From: Pseudomonadota bacterium
GTDB lineage: Bacteria > Pseudomonadota > Alphaproteobacteria > ATCC43930 > CGMCC-115725
Assembly (NCBI GenBank): GCA_021790295.1
Contig: JAJYIC010000004.1
Span: 16,066-24,430 of the forward strand
Direction of reading: 5' to 3'
Length of the DNA: 8,365 nucleotides
Positions 1 to 6,246 of this stretch are shown here, piece after piece. Position 1 is the first letter of the stretch. Every line of letters starts with the position of its first letter. Below the pieces are notes generated by a model. The model was not told the DNA's origin and made no database searches. It saw only the letters and a list, made by a program, of their open reading frames with translations. A program made the translations under genes and the position numbers.

Positions 1-1
1 A

Positions 2-697
2 GAGCGCCCCTTCTCACCGCGCGAAGCGGCCGAACTCTATCGCCGGCTGGCCGCGGCGCGCCCGCAGCCGCAAAGCGAACTCGGCTTCGAAGGCCCGTTC
101 ACCCTCCTCGTCGCCGTCGTCCTTTCCGCGCAGGCGACCGACGCCGGGGTCAACAAGGCGACGCCAAGGCTTTTTGCGCTCGCCGACACGGCGCAAAAGA
201 TGCTCGCTCTCGGCGAAGAGAGGGTGAGTGAATTGATCCGCACGCTCGGCCTTTACCGGACCAAGGCGAAAAACCTGATCGCTCTTTCCCGCATTCTCGT
301 CGAGCGGTATGGCGGCGCCGTCCCCCGCGATCGCCAGGCGCTCGAATCCCTTCCCGGGGTCGGGCGCAAGACCGCCAATGTGGTCTTGAACGTCGCCTTC
401 GGCGAGCCGACGATCGCCGTCGACACGCATATCTTCCGTCTCGCAAATCGCACCGGCCTTGCGCCCGGAAAGACCCCTTTCGAGGTCGAACGAGGGCTCG
501 AAAGGATCACCCCCGCCCGCTACAAGGGGCACGCCCATCACTGGCTGATCCTGCACGGGCGTTATGTGTGCACGGCGCGGCGCCCCCTTTGCGCCGCCTG
601 CATTCTCGCCGATCTCTGCCGTTACGAAGAAAAGACCCTCGCCGCGGCGGAGCCGCCGCAAAGGGGGCTCAAAGCGCGGAGCGGTTCTCGCCGCTAG
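2..697 (+). CDS. nth: Endonuclease III, 5' end outside window
   Basis: DNA glycosylase/AP lyase of base-excision repair that removes oxidised pyrimidines. The reading frame is open from base 2 and gives 231 visible residues, so only a short N-terminal piece is missing (family about 210-260 aa). Visible landmarks, numbered from the window edge: the LSAQATD segment (41-47), the helix-hairpin-helix with LPGVGRKTA (117-125) containing the catalytic lysine K123, the catalytic aspartate D141 in VDTHIFR, and a C-terminal 4Fe-4S loop with the pattern Cys-x6-Cys-x2-Cys-x5-Cys (C190, C197, C200, C206). All key residues are present, so the enzyme should be active. The C-terminal tail after the cluster is basic and extends beyond the E. 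coli form. It stops at TAG 695-697 and overlaps the convergent bactofilin gene by 29 bases. Identification is secure; the true start is not visible. Confidence 0.96.
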   Translation, partial: ERPFSPREAAELYRRLAAARPQPQSELGFEGPFTLLVAVVLSAQATDAGVNKATPRLFALADTAQKMLALGEERVSELIRTLGLYRTKAKNLIALSRILVERYGGAVPRDRQALESLPGVGRKTANVVLNVAFGEPTIAVDTHIFRLANRTGLAPGKTPFEVERGLERITPARYKGHAHHWLILHGRYVCTARRPLCAACILADLCRYEEKTLAAAEPPQRGLKARSGSRR

Positions 698-1262
698 CTT
701 CGCCCGTTTCGGGGAGCGCCTGGGCCTGGATGTCGCCCGAAATCTGGCCGCCGATCTCGATCTCGATCTGGCCGTAGCGGATCGTTCCTGAGACGCGCCC
801 GGTCGATTTGATCAAGAGCCGTTTGCGCACCACCAGATTGCCTTCGAAACGGCCGCGGATCTCGGCGTCCTCGATCGAGGCGGATCCTTTGAAAAGCCCG
901 GTCTCGGCGATATCGACATCGCGGCAATTGGCGAGATTGGCTTCGACGCTGCCCTCGACAACGAGCTTGTCGCAGGAGGTGATCTCGCCGGAAAGGGTGA
1001 TCTCGCGTCCGACGATGAGCTTGCGCGCTTCGGAGTCGAGCCTGCGTTGCGGGGCGGTCGCCTCCGCCGGGCGGCGGGCGGCTTCCGGCGGGCGCGGGGG
1101 TTCGGCGGGACGAGCCTCTGCAGCGGTGCGCGGCGGGATCGTCGCCGCCCGACCGCCGCCCGCCGGCGCGCTCGGGCGGGTCGGCTTCATCGGTATGCCC
1201 AGATCGTCAGGCGCCTCTGCCATCTTGCGGTCCTCTGTATCGCTTCGCTTCCAGCTGAACAT
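669..1262 (-). CDS. Bactofilin (polymer-forming cytoskeletal protein)
   Basis: Small self-polymerising cytoskeletal scaffold that usually binds the inner membrane and positions cell-wall enzymes. The 197-aa reading has an N-terminal tail rich in Pro, Ala and Arg (about 22-75) and then a bactofilin (DUF583) beta-helix core (about 80-182) with the typical repeated short strands alternating Gly, Val/Ile and acidic residues. It ends in a short polar tail. I chose the ATG at 1262 because it gives MFSWKR, which resembles the short MFS-K membrane-targeting N-terminus known in bactofilins. However, it lacks a good Shine-Dalgarno. The ATG at 1223 (MAEAPDD, 184 aa) has GAGGA seven bases upstream and is a serious alternative; a TTG at 1295 is unlikely. 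Many bactofilin genes sit beside an M23 peptidase gene; none is seen here. The 3' end overlaps nth by 29 bases. The family call is firm, the start is not. Confidence 0.9.
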   Translation of the reverse strand: MFSWKRSDTEDRKMAEAPDDLGIPMKPTRPSAPAGGGRAATIPPRTAAEARPAEPPRPPEAARRPAEATAPQRRLDSEARKLIVGREITLSGEITSCDKLVVEGSVEANLANCRDVDIAETGLFKGSASIEDAEIRGRFEGNLVVRKRLLIKSTGRVSGTIRYGQIEIEIGGQISGDIQAQALPETGEASGENRSAL

Positions 1263-1775
1263 TGATTGGACACCCGATCGATAGTGATGGCGCAAAACGT
1301 TGCACCCAAAGCCCGGTCAGGACCTCTTTCGGTGAAGACGCGGGAAACCCGCGCCCGCATGGTCTCCTTTGAGAGAGGCGGCAAACGGCATCACAACGTC
1401 CAACGAAAAGCAGACCGGGACAAATAACCCCGCGCCCCCGCTCTGCCAAGGGAAATGCGCCGCCAAAGGCTTTTTGCGTTACCCCGCCGCTACCTCGAAA
1501 TAGTCCCTTGCGAAAAGATATCCGTTCGCGGCGAGGAAAAGAAGGAAATTTATCCCGGGGCAAAGGAGACTGGCCAAAACCGCGCCGCAGCCTCGCGAAG
1601 ACCCTCCGCCCTGCGGCCTTGTCCTTCCCTCGTTTCCTTTCGCTGGCCGCTCTTGCGGCCGCCCTCTGCGAGCGGGAGAGACATGCGCGCGCGGCGTTTC
1701 CCAAGGGCGAAAGCGCCCTTATATTCCCCCGCGCTTTCCCCCGCTTCGCGCGAACAAAAGGACGATCGAGGAGAG
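1263..1775. other. Divergent intergenic spacer, bactofilin / sugar kinase
   Basis: 513 bases between two divergently transcribed genes with no convincing protein gene. It contains several perfect short hairpins: 1339-1353 (CGCGGG-aaa-CCCGCG), 1645-1660 (GGCCGC-tctt-GCGGCC) and 1703-1720 (listed separately). On the minus strand an ATG at 1360 preceded by AAAGGAG opens a 57-codon frame that ends at 1187 inside the bactofilin gene. It has no recognisable family and is treated as unproven. A frame that extends the kinase upstream to 1455 is basic, low-complexity sequence unlike any PfkB N-terminus and is rejected. I could not find a strong promoter for the bactofilin. Confidence 0.6.
1697..1725 (+). 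promoter_or_regulatory. Candidate kinase promoter with dyad in spacer
   Basis: TATATT at 1720-1725 matches the sigma-70 -10 hexamer at five of six positions. Seventeen bases upstream lies a weak -35 (TTTCCC, 1697-1702). The spacer is almost filled by the perfect inverted repeat AAGGGCG-aaag-CGCCCTT (1703-1720), which touches the -10. The start of transcription would fall near 1732, giving a leader of about 45 bases to the ATG at 1776. The repeat could be an operator or simply a hairpin. The weak -35 could mean that an activator is needed. This is inference from sequence only. Confidence 0.45.
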
Positions 1776-2771
1776 ATGAGTAGAGAGAGCCTCGATGTCG
1801 TCGGCATCGGCAACGCCATCGTCGATGTTCTCGCCCATGCCGATGACGCCTTCCTCGCGGCGGAGGGCCTCAAAAAGGGAGGGATGGCTCTCATCGATGC
1901 GGAAAGGGCCGAACGTCTTTACGCGCGTATGGGCCCGGCGGTCGAGGTGTCCGGAGGTTCGGCCGGCAATACGGCCGCGGGTCTTGCCTCTCTCGGCGCA
2001 AGAGTTGCCTATATCGGCAAGGTTCGCGACGATTTTTTGGGAACCGTCTTCCGCCACGACATGAGGGCGCAAGGCGTGCGCTTCCTCACCCCGCCCTTGA
2101 CTGCGGGGCCGGCGACCGCCCGCTCCCTCGTCCTCGTCACCCCCGACGGCCAGCGCACGATGAGCACCTATCTCGGCGCTTCGGTCGAACTCCGGCCCGA
2201 GGATATCGATGCCGAAGCGATCGCCGAGGCCAGGATCACCTATCTCGAAGGCTATCTTTTCGATCCCCCTTTGGCGCAAAAGGCGCTGCGCAAGGCGGCC
2301 CTCCTCGCGCAAAGGGCGGGACGGAAGGTGGCGCTTTCCCTTTCCGACCCTTATTGCGTCGAGCGCCACCGCGCCCTCTTCCGCGAGCTTTTGGGAGCGA
2401 GCGTCGATATCCTCTTCGCCAATGAGCTCGAAATCTGCGCGCTTTACGAAACCCGCGATTTTGCCGCCGCCGCCGAGGCGGCAGAGGCAGAGGTCGGAAT
2501 CGCGGTGCTGACGCGAAGCGCCGCCGGCAGCCTCGTTCTCGGTCAGGGCGAAACCCATAGCGTCGCGGCCGTCACGCTCGGCCCCCTCGTCGACACGACC
2601 GGCGCGGGCGATCTTTACGCCAGCGGCTTTCTCTACGGTCTCGCGCGCGATCTGCCGCTTCCCCTTTGCGGTCGCATCGGCAGCCTTTGCGCCGCCGAAA
2701 TCATCGGCCATCTGGGCGCCCGCCCCGAGGTCGCGCTTGCCGAACTCGTAAGGAGCGTCGGCCTCATCTGA
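1776..2771 (+). CDS. PfkB-family kinase, probable adenosine kinase
   Basis: 331-aa ribokinase/PfkB-family kinase, predicted to phosphorylate the 5'-hydroxyl of a nucleoside (probably adenosine, to AMP) or a related sugar in the cytoplasm. The N-terminal GIGNAIVD (10-17) and the GGSAGNTA substrate-side motif (60-67) resemble bacterial adenosine-kinase-like PfkB proteins. FANELE (214-219) is the usual N-E motif. DTTGAGD (273-279) is PfkB signature 2, forming the anion hole and ending in the catalytic base D279. Length is normal for the family. The ATG at 1776 follows purine-rich GAGGAG (1768-1773), which lies very close; AAGG further up may assist. An in-frame start at 1455 would add a 107-residue tail unrelated to the family. 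The gene is monocistronic by appearance, with 315 bases to the next gene. Substrate cannot be read from sequence: adenosine is most likely, and another nucleoside or sugar is possible. Confidence 0.88.
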   Translation: MSRESLDVVGIGNAIVDVLAHADDAFLAAEGLKKGGMALIDAERAERLYARMGPAVEVSGGSAGNTAAGLASLGARVAYIGKVRDDFLGTVFRHDMRAQGVRFLTPPLTAGPATARSLVLVTPDGQRTMSTYLGASVELRPEDIDAEAIAEARITYLEGYLFDPPLAQKALRKAALLAQRAGRKVALSLSDPYCVERHRALFRELLGASVDILFANELEICALYETRDFAAAAEAAEAEVGIAVLTRSAAGSLVLGQGETHSVAAVTLGPLVDTTGAGDLYASGFLYGLARDLPLPLCGRIGSLCAAEIIGHLGARPEVALAELVRSVGLI

Positions 2772-2825
2772 TCCTCTCTCGTCTTTTGGCGGGCTCAGAA
2801 CAAGGGATCGTGCCCCATTTCGTTC

Positions 2826-2844
2826 GCTCGGAACTTCGCCGAGC
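2826..2844 (+). terminator. Possible weak terminator hairpin after the kinase gene
   Basis: GCTCGG and CCGAGC form a six-base-pair stem with a seven-base loop, 55 bases downstream of the kinase stop. No T run follows, so this is at best a weak intrinsic terminator or a Rho-dependent context. Confidence 0.25.
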
Positions 2845-2960
2845 CTTGTCAGAGTGCCATCGACGGCTTCGGCAAATTGGCGCCGCGCGGAGGCCGCGGC
2901 CATCCTGTCACCGGCGAAGACGGCGGCCTTTGCCGCGTCGGGCCTCCCGGGCGATGCGGT

Positions 2961-2988
2961 TTGACAGGCGCAAAACACCCCTTATAAT
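2961..2988 (+). promoter_or_regulatory. Near-consensus sigma-70 promoter for rpsD
   Basis: TTGACA (2961-2966) and TATAAT (2983-2988) both match the housekeeping consensus perfectly, with a 16-base spacer. Transcription should start near 2995 and give a leader of about 92 bases before the rpsD ATG. A strong constitutive promoter suits a ribosomal protein gene placed outside the usual ribosomal operons. This is the best promoter match found in the window. Confidence 0.85.
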
Positions 2989-2994
2989 CGCGCT

Positions 2995-3086
2995 TCTTCC
3001 CAAGAAAGCGGGCGAGCCTCGCCCCGGCCCCGCCGTTTCCCCGGCGGATCGCACTATTGGGACAACAACGAGGACAACGGACCCTT
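2995..3086 (+). promoter_or_regulatory. Structured 5' leader of rpsD
   Basis: The predicted leader contains two adjacent perfect stems: GGGCG-agcct-CGCCC (3010-3024) and CCGCCG-tttccc-CGGCGG (3030-3047). A less structured purine-rich segment with GAGGA (3070-3074), about 12 bases from the ATG, follows. Ribosomal protein S4 is a known translational autorepressor in other bacteria through mRNA leader structures. By analogy this leader could be an S4 target, but I recognise no described motif here and the hairpins could be chance in GC-rich DNA. Confidence 0.4.
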
Positions 3087-3701
3087 ATGAGCAAACGCGA
3101 AGAACCGAAATACAAGATCAATCGCCGCCTTGGGGTCAATCTTTGGGGGCGGCCCAAAAGCCCGATAAACCGGCGCGAATACGGCCCCGGCCAGCACGGC
3201 CAGAGGCGCAAAAAGCCTTCCGATTTCGGCACCCAGCTTGCCGCAAAGCAGAAGCTCAAAGGCTATTACGCCAATATCGGAGAGCGCCAGTTCCGCCGCA
3301 TTTACGAAGAAGCGGTGAGAAGGCGGGGCGACACCGGCGACAATCTGATCGAGCTTTTGGAACGCCGGCTCGACGCCGTCGTCTACCGTTTGAAATTCGC
3401 GCCGACCCCTTTCGCCGCCCGCCAACTCGTCAACCACGGTCATGTGACGGTCAACGACAAGCGCGTCGATATTCCCTCCTTTACGGTTCGCGACGGCGAC
3501 CAGATCGAGCTCAAGGCAAAGGCAAAGCAGATGGCTTTGGTGATCGAAGCCTCGCGCTCGGGAGAACGCGACGTGCCCGATTACCTCGAAGTCGACCACG
3601 ACCGCATGAAAGGGCGGTTTCTGCGCGCACCCAAACCGACGGACGTGCCGTATCCGGTAACGATGGAACCGAACCTCGTCATCGAGTATTACTCGCGCTG
3701 A
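3087..3701 (+). CDS. rpsD: Small-subunit ribosomal protein S4 (uS4)
   Basis: 204-aa primary-binding protein of the 30S subunit. It contacts 16S rRNA early in assembly and helps decoding accuracy. The N-terminal domain (1-92) has the conserved [25 protein letters not shown] segment (21-41) and lacks the zinc-binding cysteines, i.e. the 'C-minus' form. The S4 RNA-binding fold follows at about 94-155 ([10 protein letters not shown], then [10 protein letters not shown] and VNDKRVDIP). The C-terminal [11 protein letters not shown] is typical. Length matches the family (about 205 aa). The ATG at 3087 gives the expected MSKRE start; the frame extends further upstream without support. The gene stands alone rather than in the alpha operon with rpsM, rpsK and rpoA, an arrangement usual in alphaproteobacteria. 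Its own promoter is at 2961-2988. Confidence 0.98.
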   Translation: MSKREEPKYKINRRLGVNLWGRPKSPINRREYGPGQHGQRRKKPSDFGTQLAAKQKLKGYYANIGERQFRRIYEEAVRRRGDTGDNLIELLERRLDAVVYRLKFAPTPFAARQLVNHGHVTVNDKRVDIPSFTVRDGDQIELKAKAKQMALVIEASRSGERDVPDYLEVDHDRMKGRFLRAPKPTDVPYPVTMEPNLVIEYYSR

Positions 3702-3704
3702 TCC

Positions 3705-3770
3705 TCGCGCCCTCTCTTTTTCGGCGCGAAGCCAATTCTGCCGGCGCTTCCGCCACCGCCGGCGCTCTTT
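3705..3770 (+). terminator. Two hairpins after rpsD, possible terminator
   Basis: Just after the rpsD stop, TCGCGCC (3705-3711) pairs with GGCGCGA (3723-3729) around an 11-base T-rich loop. The palindromic GCCGGC occurs at 3740-3745 and 3758-3763, can pair with itself across 12 bases, and is followed by GCTCTTT. The nine-base word GCCGGCGCT is also directly repeated (3740-3748, 3758-3766). The short T run makes this a moderate terminator candidate separating rpsD from the next gene. Confidence 0.4.
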
Positions 3771-3785
3771 AAGCGAGCCCCTCTC

Positions 3786-5093
3786 ATGCTGGCGTTGCAA
3801 CTTTCGATCATCTTCCTGTTGATCGCGATCAACGGGTTTTTCGCCATGGCCGAATTCGCGCTCATCTCGGCGCGCGAAGGCAGGCTCAAACCTCTTGCCG
3901 AGAGCGGCAACCGCGGGGCCGAAACGGCCATAGCCCTCAAAAAGGATCCGGGGCGGCTGCTTTCGACGGTGCAGATCGGGATCACGCTGATCGCGGTGCT
4001 CTCCGGCACTTTCGGTCAGGCGACCCTCGGCGACCAATTGCAAGCCGCGCTTTCGGGCTCTTCGGGGCTCGTCGCGGAATATGCTCATGCGATCAGCATG
4101 GCCGCCGTCGTCATCGGCATTTCCTATTTTTCCTTGATCCTCGGCGAACTGGTTCCGAAACGCATCGCTCTTGCCCATGCCGAGACCATCGCCGGGCGCC
4201 TCAGCCGGACGATGCGCGCGCTGTCGCGGGCGTCCGCCCCGGTCGAATGGCTTTTGAGCGCTTCGACCCGGCTTGTCCTGCGCTTCTTGCCTCTGAAAAG
4301 AGAAGGCCCCGCCCCCGTCACCGACGAGGAAATCGTCTTCATGTTGCGCGAAGGGGTCGCCGCCGGCCACATCGAGGAAGCCGAAAGGGCGATCGTCGGC
4401 ATGGCCCTGAAGCTCGGAGAACGGCGGGTGAGCGCGGTGATGACGCCGCGCATGCAGATCGAATGGCTCGACCTCAAGGATGCGGAAGCGGAGAACCGGC
4501 GCAAGATCCGCGAAAGCGCCTATTCGCGCTTTCCCCTCGTCGAAGGCGGTCTCGAACAGGTGGTCGGAGTCGTCGCGGTCAAGGATCTTTTCGCCGCGTC
4601 GCTTGCGGGCGGCCCTTTCGATCTCAAGGCCGCGACCCGCCCGCCCGTTTATCTGCCCAACACCGTCACCGTATTGCAGGCGCTCGAGGTGTTCAAAAGC
4701 GCGCGCGAACCTTCGGGCCTCGTCGTCGACGAATACGGCGACCTCCAAGGGCTTGTGACCCTGACGGATATCCTCGAACCCCTGGTCGGCGAATTTCCGA
4801 GTTCGGCCGAGGCCGGGGAAAGGGTGGTGCGGCGCGAGGACGGGACCTGGCTCATCGACGGCATGCTCGGCCTCGACGAATTAAAAGAGGCGCTCAAACT
4901 GTCGCGCCTTCCCGGCGAAGACAGCGATTTCCACACTCTCGGCGGATATCTGATGGCAAGGCTCAACCGCGTGCCGAGGATTGCCGACCGCGTGACCGCG
5001 GCAGGCTGGCGTTTCGAGGTCGTGGAAATGGATGGCCGCCGGGTCGATCGGGTTCTGGTTTCTCCCTCGCGCTCGAAAGGCCGCCTCGGTTGA
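3786..5093 (+). CDS. CorC/HlyC-family membrane protein with CBS pair
   Basis: 435-aa inner-membrane protein of the CNNM/CorC/TlyC 'hemolysin-related' family. Characterised members are involved in magnesium (sometimes cobalt) export; direct haemolysis is doubtful. Architecture: CNNM (DUF21) transmembrane domain (about 1-165) with hydrophobic segments near 5-25, 57-80, 102-121 and a weaker one near 150-168, and the conserved ELVPKR (121-126). A tandem CBS pair follows, the first starting at AVMTPR (217-222) and the second at about 287-337 with the VVDEYGDLQGLVTLTDIL segment (313-330). A C-terminal CorC_HlyC domain (about 345-427, WLIDGMLGLDEL) ends it. CBS pairs sense adenine nucleotides, possibly Mg-ATP. 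The ATG at 3786 places the first membrane segment at the very N-terminus as expected, although the ribosome binding site is weak. It begins 84 bases after rpsD. Family is firm, the transported ion is inferred. Confidence 0.92.
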   Translation: MLALQLSIIFLLIAINGFFAMAEFALISAREGRLKPLAESGNRGAETAIALKKDPGRLLSTVQIGITLIAVLSGTFGQATLGDQLQAALSGSSGLVAEYAHAISMAAVVIGISYFSLILGELVPKRIALAHAETIAGRLSRTMRALSRASAPVEWLLSASTRLVLRFLPLKREGPAPVTDEEIVFMLREGVAAGHIEEAERAIVGMALKLGERRVSAVMTPRMQIEWLDLKDAEAENRRKIRESAYSRFPLVEGGLEQVVGVVAVKDLFAASLAGGPFDLKAATRPPVYLPNTVTVLQALEVFKSAREPSGLVVDEYGDLQGLVTLTDILEPLVGEFPSSAEAGERVVRREDGTWLIDGMLGLDELKEALKLSRLPGEDSDFHTLGGYLMARLNRVPRIADRVTAAGWRFEVVEMDGRRVDRVLVSPSRSKGRLG

Positions 5094-5179
5094 CGAGCGG
5101 GGCCTTCTTGCGGCTTCCGTTTCCACCGGGGCGGGGTCTTTGCGCCGGCAAGGCCTCGCGCTTTCGCCGGGCCGTCCCC

Positions 5180-5196
5180 GGAGGGAATGGCCCTCC
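5180..5196 (+). terminator. Hairpin after the CorC-like gene
   Basis: GGAGGG and CCCTCC form a perfect six-base-pair stem around a five-base loop, 86 bases past the stop of the CorC-like gene. No T run follows, so terminator function is uncertain. Confidence 0.25.
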
Positions 5197-5229
5197 TCCA
5201 GAAAACCCGCAGAAAAGGGCGATTTCTGT

Positions 5230-5258
5230 TTGCAATTCAGAATGACTCGCGTTATCTT
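5230..5258 (+). promoter_or_regulatory. Candidate promoter for the FTR1 gene
   Basis: TTGCAA (5230-5235) and TATCTT (5253-5258) are each four-of-six matches to the sigma-70 hexamers, spaced by 17 bases, in the only AT-richer patch of this spacer. The short dyad ATTC-a-GAAT (5235-5243) overlaps the -35 and spacer. TTCTG/CAGAA (5224-5228, 5238-5242) forms a slightly wider stem around it. Iron uptake genes in alphaproteobacteria are commonly controlled by Fur, Irr or RirA, but I do not see a clear consensus box for any of them. Start of transcription would be near 5265, leaving a leader of about 140 bases. Confidence 0.3.
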
Positions 5259-5304
5259 TCAAGCCTTGTCGGCTCGAAAGCGAGTACGCTCCATGTTCGG
5301 CGCG

Positions 5305-5337
5305 CGCAGCCGCCGCTTCCTGCCGGTTGCGGCTGCG
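5305..5337 (+). repeat. 9-bp perfect inverted repeat in FTR1 leader
   Basis: CGCAGCCGC (5305-5313) is the exact reverse complement of GCGGCTGCG (5329-5337), separated by 15 bases. In the transcript it would form a stable stem ending about 67 bases before the FTR1 start. It could be a leader element or a product of GC-rich composition. Confidence 0.4.
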
Positions 5338-5404
5338 GCGAAGTCATTGCCGCTCTTTTGGGTTTCCGAGCCGAGCCAAGTCCCGGCGTCGTTGTGAGGT
5401 TCGA

Positions 5405-6241
5405 ATGGTCGGTGCGGCGCTTATCGTCTTTCGCGAGGTTTTGGAGGCCGCCCTCGTAGTCGCCATCGTGTTGGGGGCGACGCGGGGTCTCTACGGCCGG
5501 GGATTGTGGGTGGGGCTGGGAATTGTCGGCGGGATTTCGGGCGCCCTTCTCGTCGCCCTCTTTGCCGGAGCCATTTCCGAAGCGGTCGAAGGGCGCGGCC
5601 AAGCGCTCCTCAACGCCGGCATTCTCCTCGCCGCCGTTTTCATGCTCGCCTGGCACAATACCTGGATGAGCGCTCACGGCCGCGAAATCGCCGCCCGCGT
5701 CGGGCGTCTCGGCCGCGCCGTCAGCGCCGGCGCCAAACCGCTTTCGGCGCTCTCTTTGGTCGCCGGTTTTGCGGTCATGCGCGAAGGCTCCGAAACGGTC
5801 TTGTTCCTTTATGGCTTGGCGATGAGCGGGGCCGGCGCCAAAAGCCTTCTCGCCGGAGGGGCTCTGGGTCTGGTCGCCGGAACGGCGGCCGGGGTTCTTC
5901 TTTATCGCGGACTTCTTGCCGTACCCGCCGGCCAATTCCTCAACGTCGTCGGCTGGCTTATCCTTCTTCTCGCCGCCGGGCTTGCCGCCAATGCGGCGAT
6001 GTTCTTGAACGAGGCCGGGGTCCTGCCCTCTCTCGTACCGCAGATGTGGAACAGCTCCGATATCCTCGCCGAGCGGAGTTGGCTCGGCACCCTTCTTCAC
6101 ATTCTCATCGGCTACAGCGACCGGCCGAGCGGGATCGAGGTCGTGTTTTACCTTGTCACCCTTGCCGCGATCCTGTTCCTGATGCGTCTGGCGGGGCGCG
6201 GGTCGGCGCGCAGGCTCGCCCGCGCCGAGGAAACCGAGTAG
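5405..6241 (+). CDS. FTR1-family iron permease
   Basis: 278-aa polytopic inner-membrane protein of the FTR1/EfeU iron-transporter family, expected to move iron into the cytoplasm. Two REXXE motifs, the ferric-iron ligands of the family, are intact: R10-E11-V-L-E14 in the first membrane helix and R126-E127-G-S-E130 in the fourth. About seven hydrophobic helices can be drawn (near 5-23, 36-56, 68-84, 113-135, 146-168, 177-199, 243-262), which fits the family. The ATG at 5405 has GAGG five bases upstream and puts REXXE in helix 1; the longer frame from 5327 would add a basic, unrelated tail. No EfeO, EfeB, P19-like or cupredoxin partner lies next to it in the window, so any partner for iron oxidation or delivery must be elsewhere. 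Its stop lies only five bases from the stop of the convergent SDR gene. Confidence 0.92.
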   Translation: MVGAALIVFREVLEAALVVAIVLGATRGLYGRGLWVGLGIVGGISGALLVALFAGAISEAVEGRGQALLNAGILLAAVFMLAWHNTWMSAHGREIAARVGRLGRAVSAGAKPLSALSLVAGFAVMREGSETVLFLYGLAMSGAGAKSLLAGGALGLVAGTAAGVLLYRGLLAVPAGQFLNVVGWLILLLAAGLAANAAMFLNEAGVLPSLVPQMWNSSDILAERSWLGTLLHILIGYSDRPSGIEVVFYLVTLAAILFLMRLAGRGSARRLARAEETE

Positions 6242-6246
6242 CCCTT

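Larger units (their letters stand above)
2772..3086. other. Intergenic spacer, kinase / rpsD
   Basis: 315 bases without a supported gene. The left half holds an imperfect hairpin just after the kinase stop (2826-2844, GCTCGG / CCGAGC with a 7-base loop), without a T run. It also holds a GC-rich stretch that reads on the minus strand as a fragment ending LVLSPPKDE. This resembles the degenerate dispersed repeats that often translate as 'LSLSKDE' in GC-rich alphaproteobacteria, but the match is loose. The right half carries the rpsD promoter and leader, listed separately. Confidence 0.6.
5094..5404. other. Intergenic spacer, CorC-like / FTR1
   Basis: 311 bases with no supported gene. Contents: a hairpin after the CorC-like gene (5180-5196), an AT-rich island with a candidate promoter (5230-5258), and a strong stem in the predicted FTR1 leader (5305-5337). 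A 51-codon frame from the ATG at 5242 to 5397 has no ribosome binding site and no recognisable family and is not called. Confidence 0.6.

Noticed and set aside
1455..1775. N-terminal extension of the kinase frame to an ATG at 1455
   Set aside because: The 107 added residues are basic, unlike any PfkB N-terminus, and the family start is found at 1776 with a purine-rich site before it.
1719..2978. 419-codon minus-strand frame over the kinase gene
   Set aside because: Antisense to the kinase, with no recognisable domain; kept open by codon bias.
3054..4748. 564-codon open frame on the minus strand across rpsD and the CorC-like gene
   Set aside because: It is antisense to two well-identified genes, has no family resemblance and has the skewed composition of a GC-rich shadow frame.
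5242..5397. 51-codon plus-strand frame upstream of FTR1
   Set aside because: No ribosome binding site, no recognisable family, and it lies within the predicted promoter and leader region.
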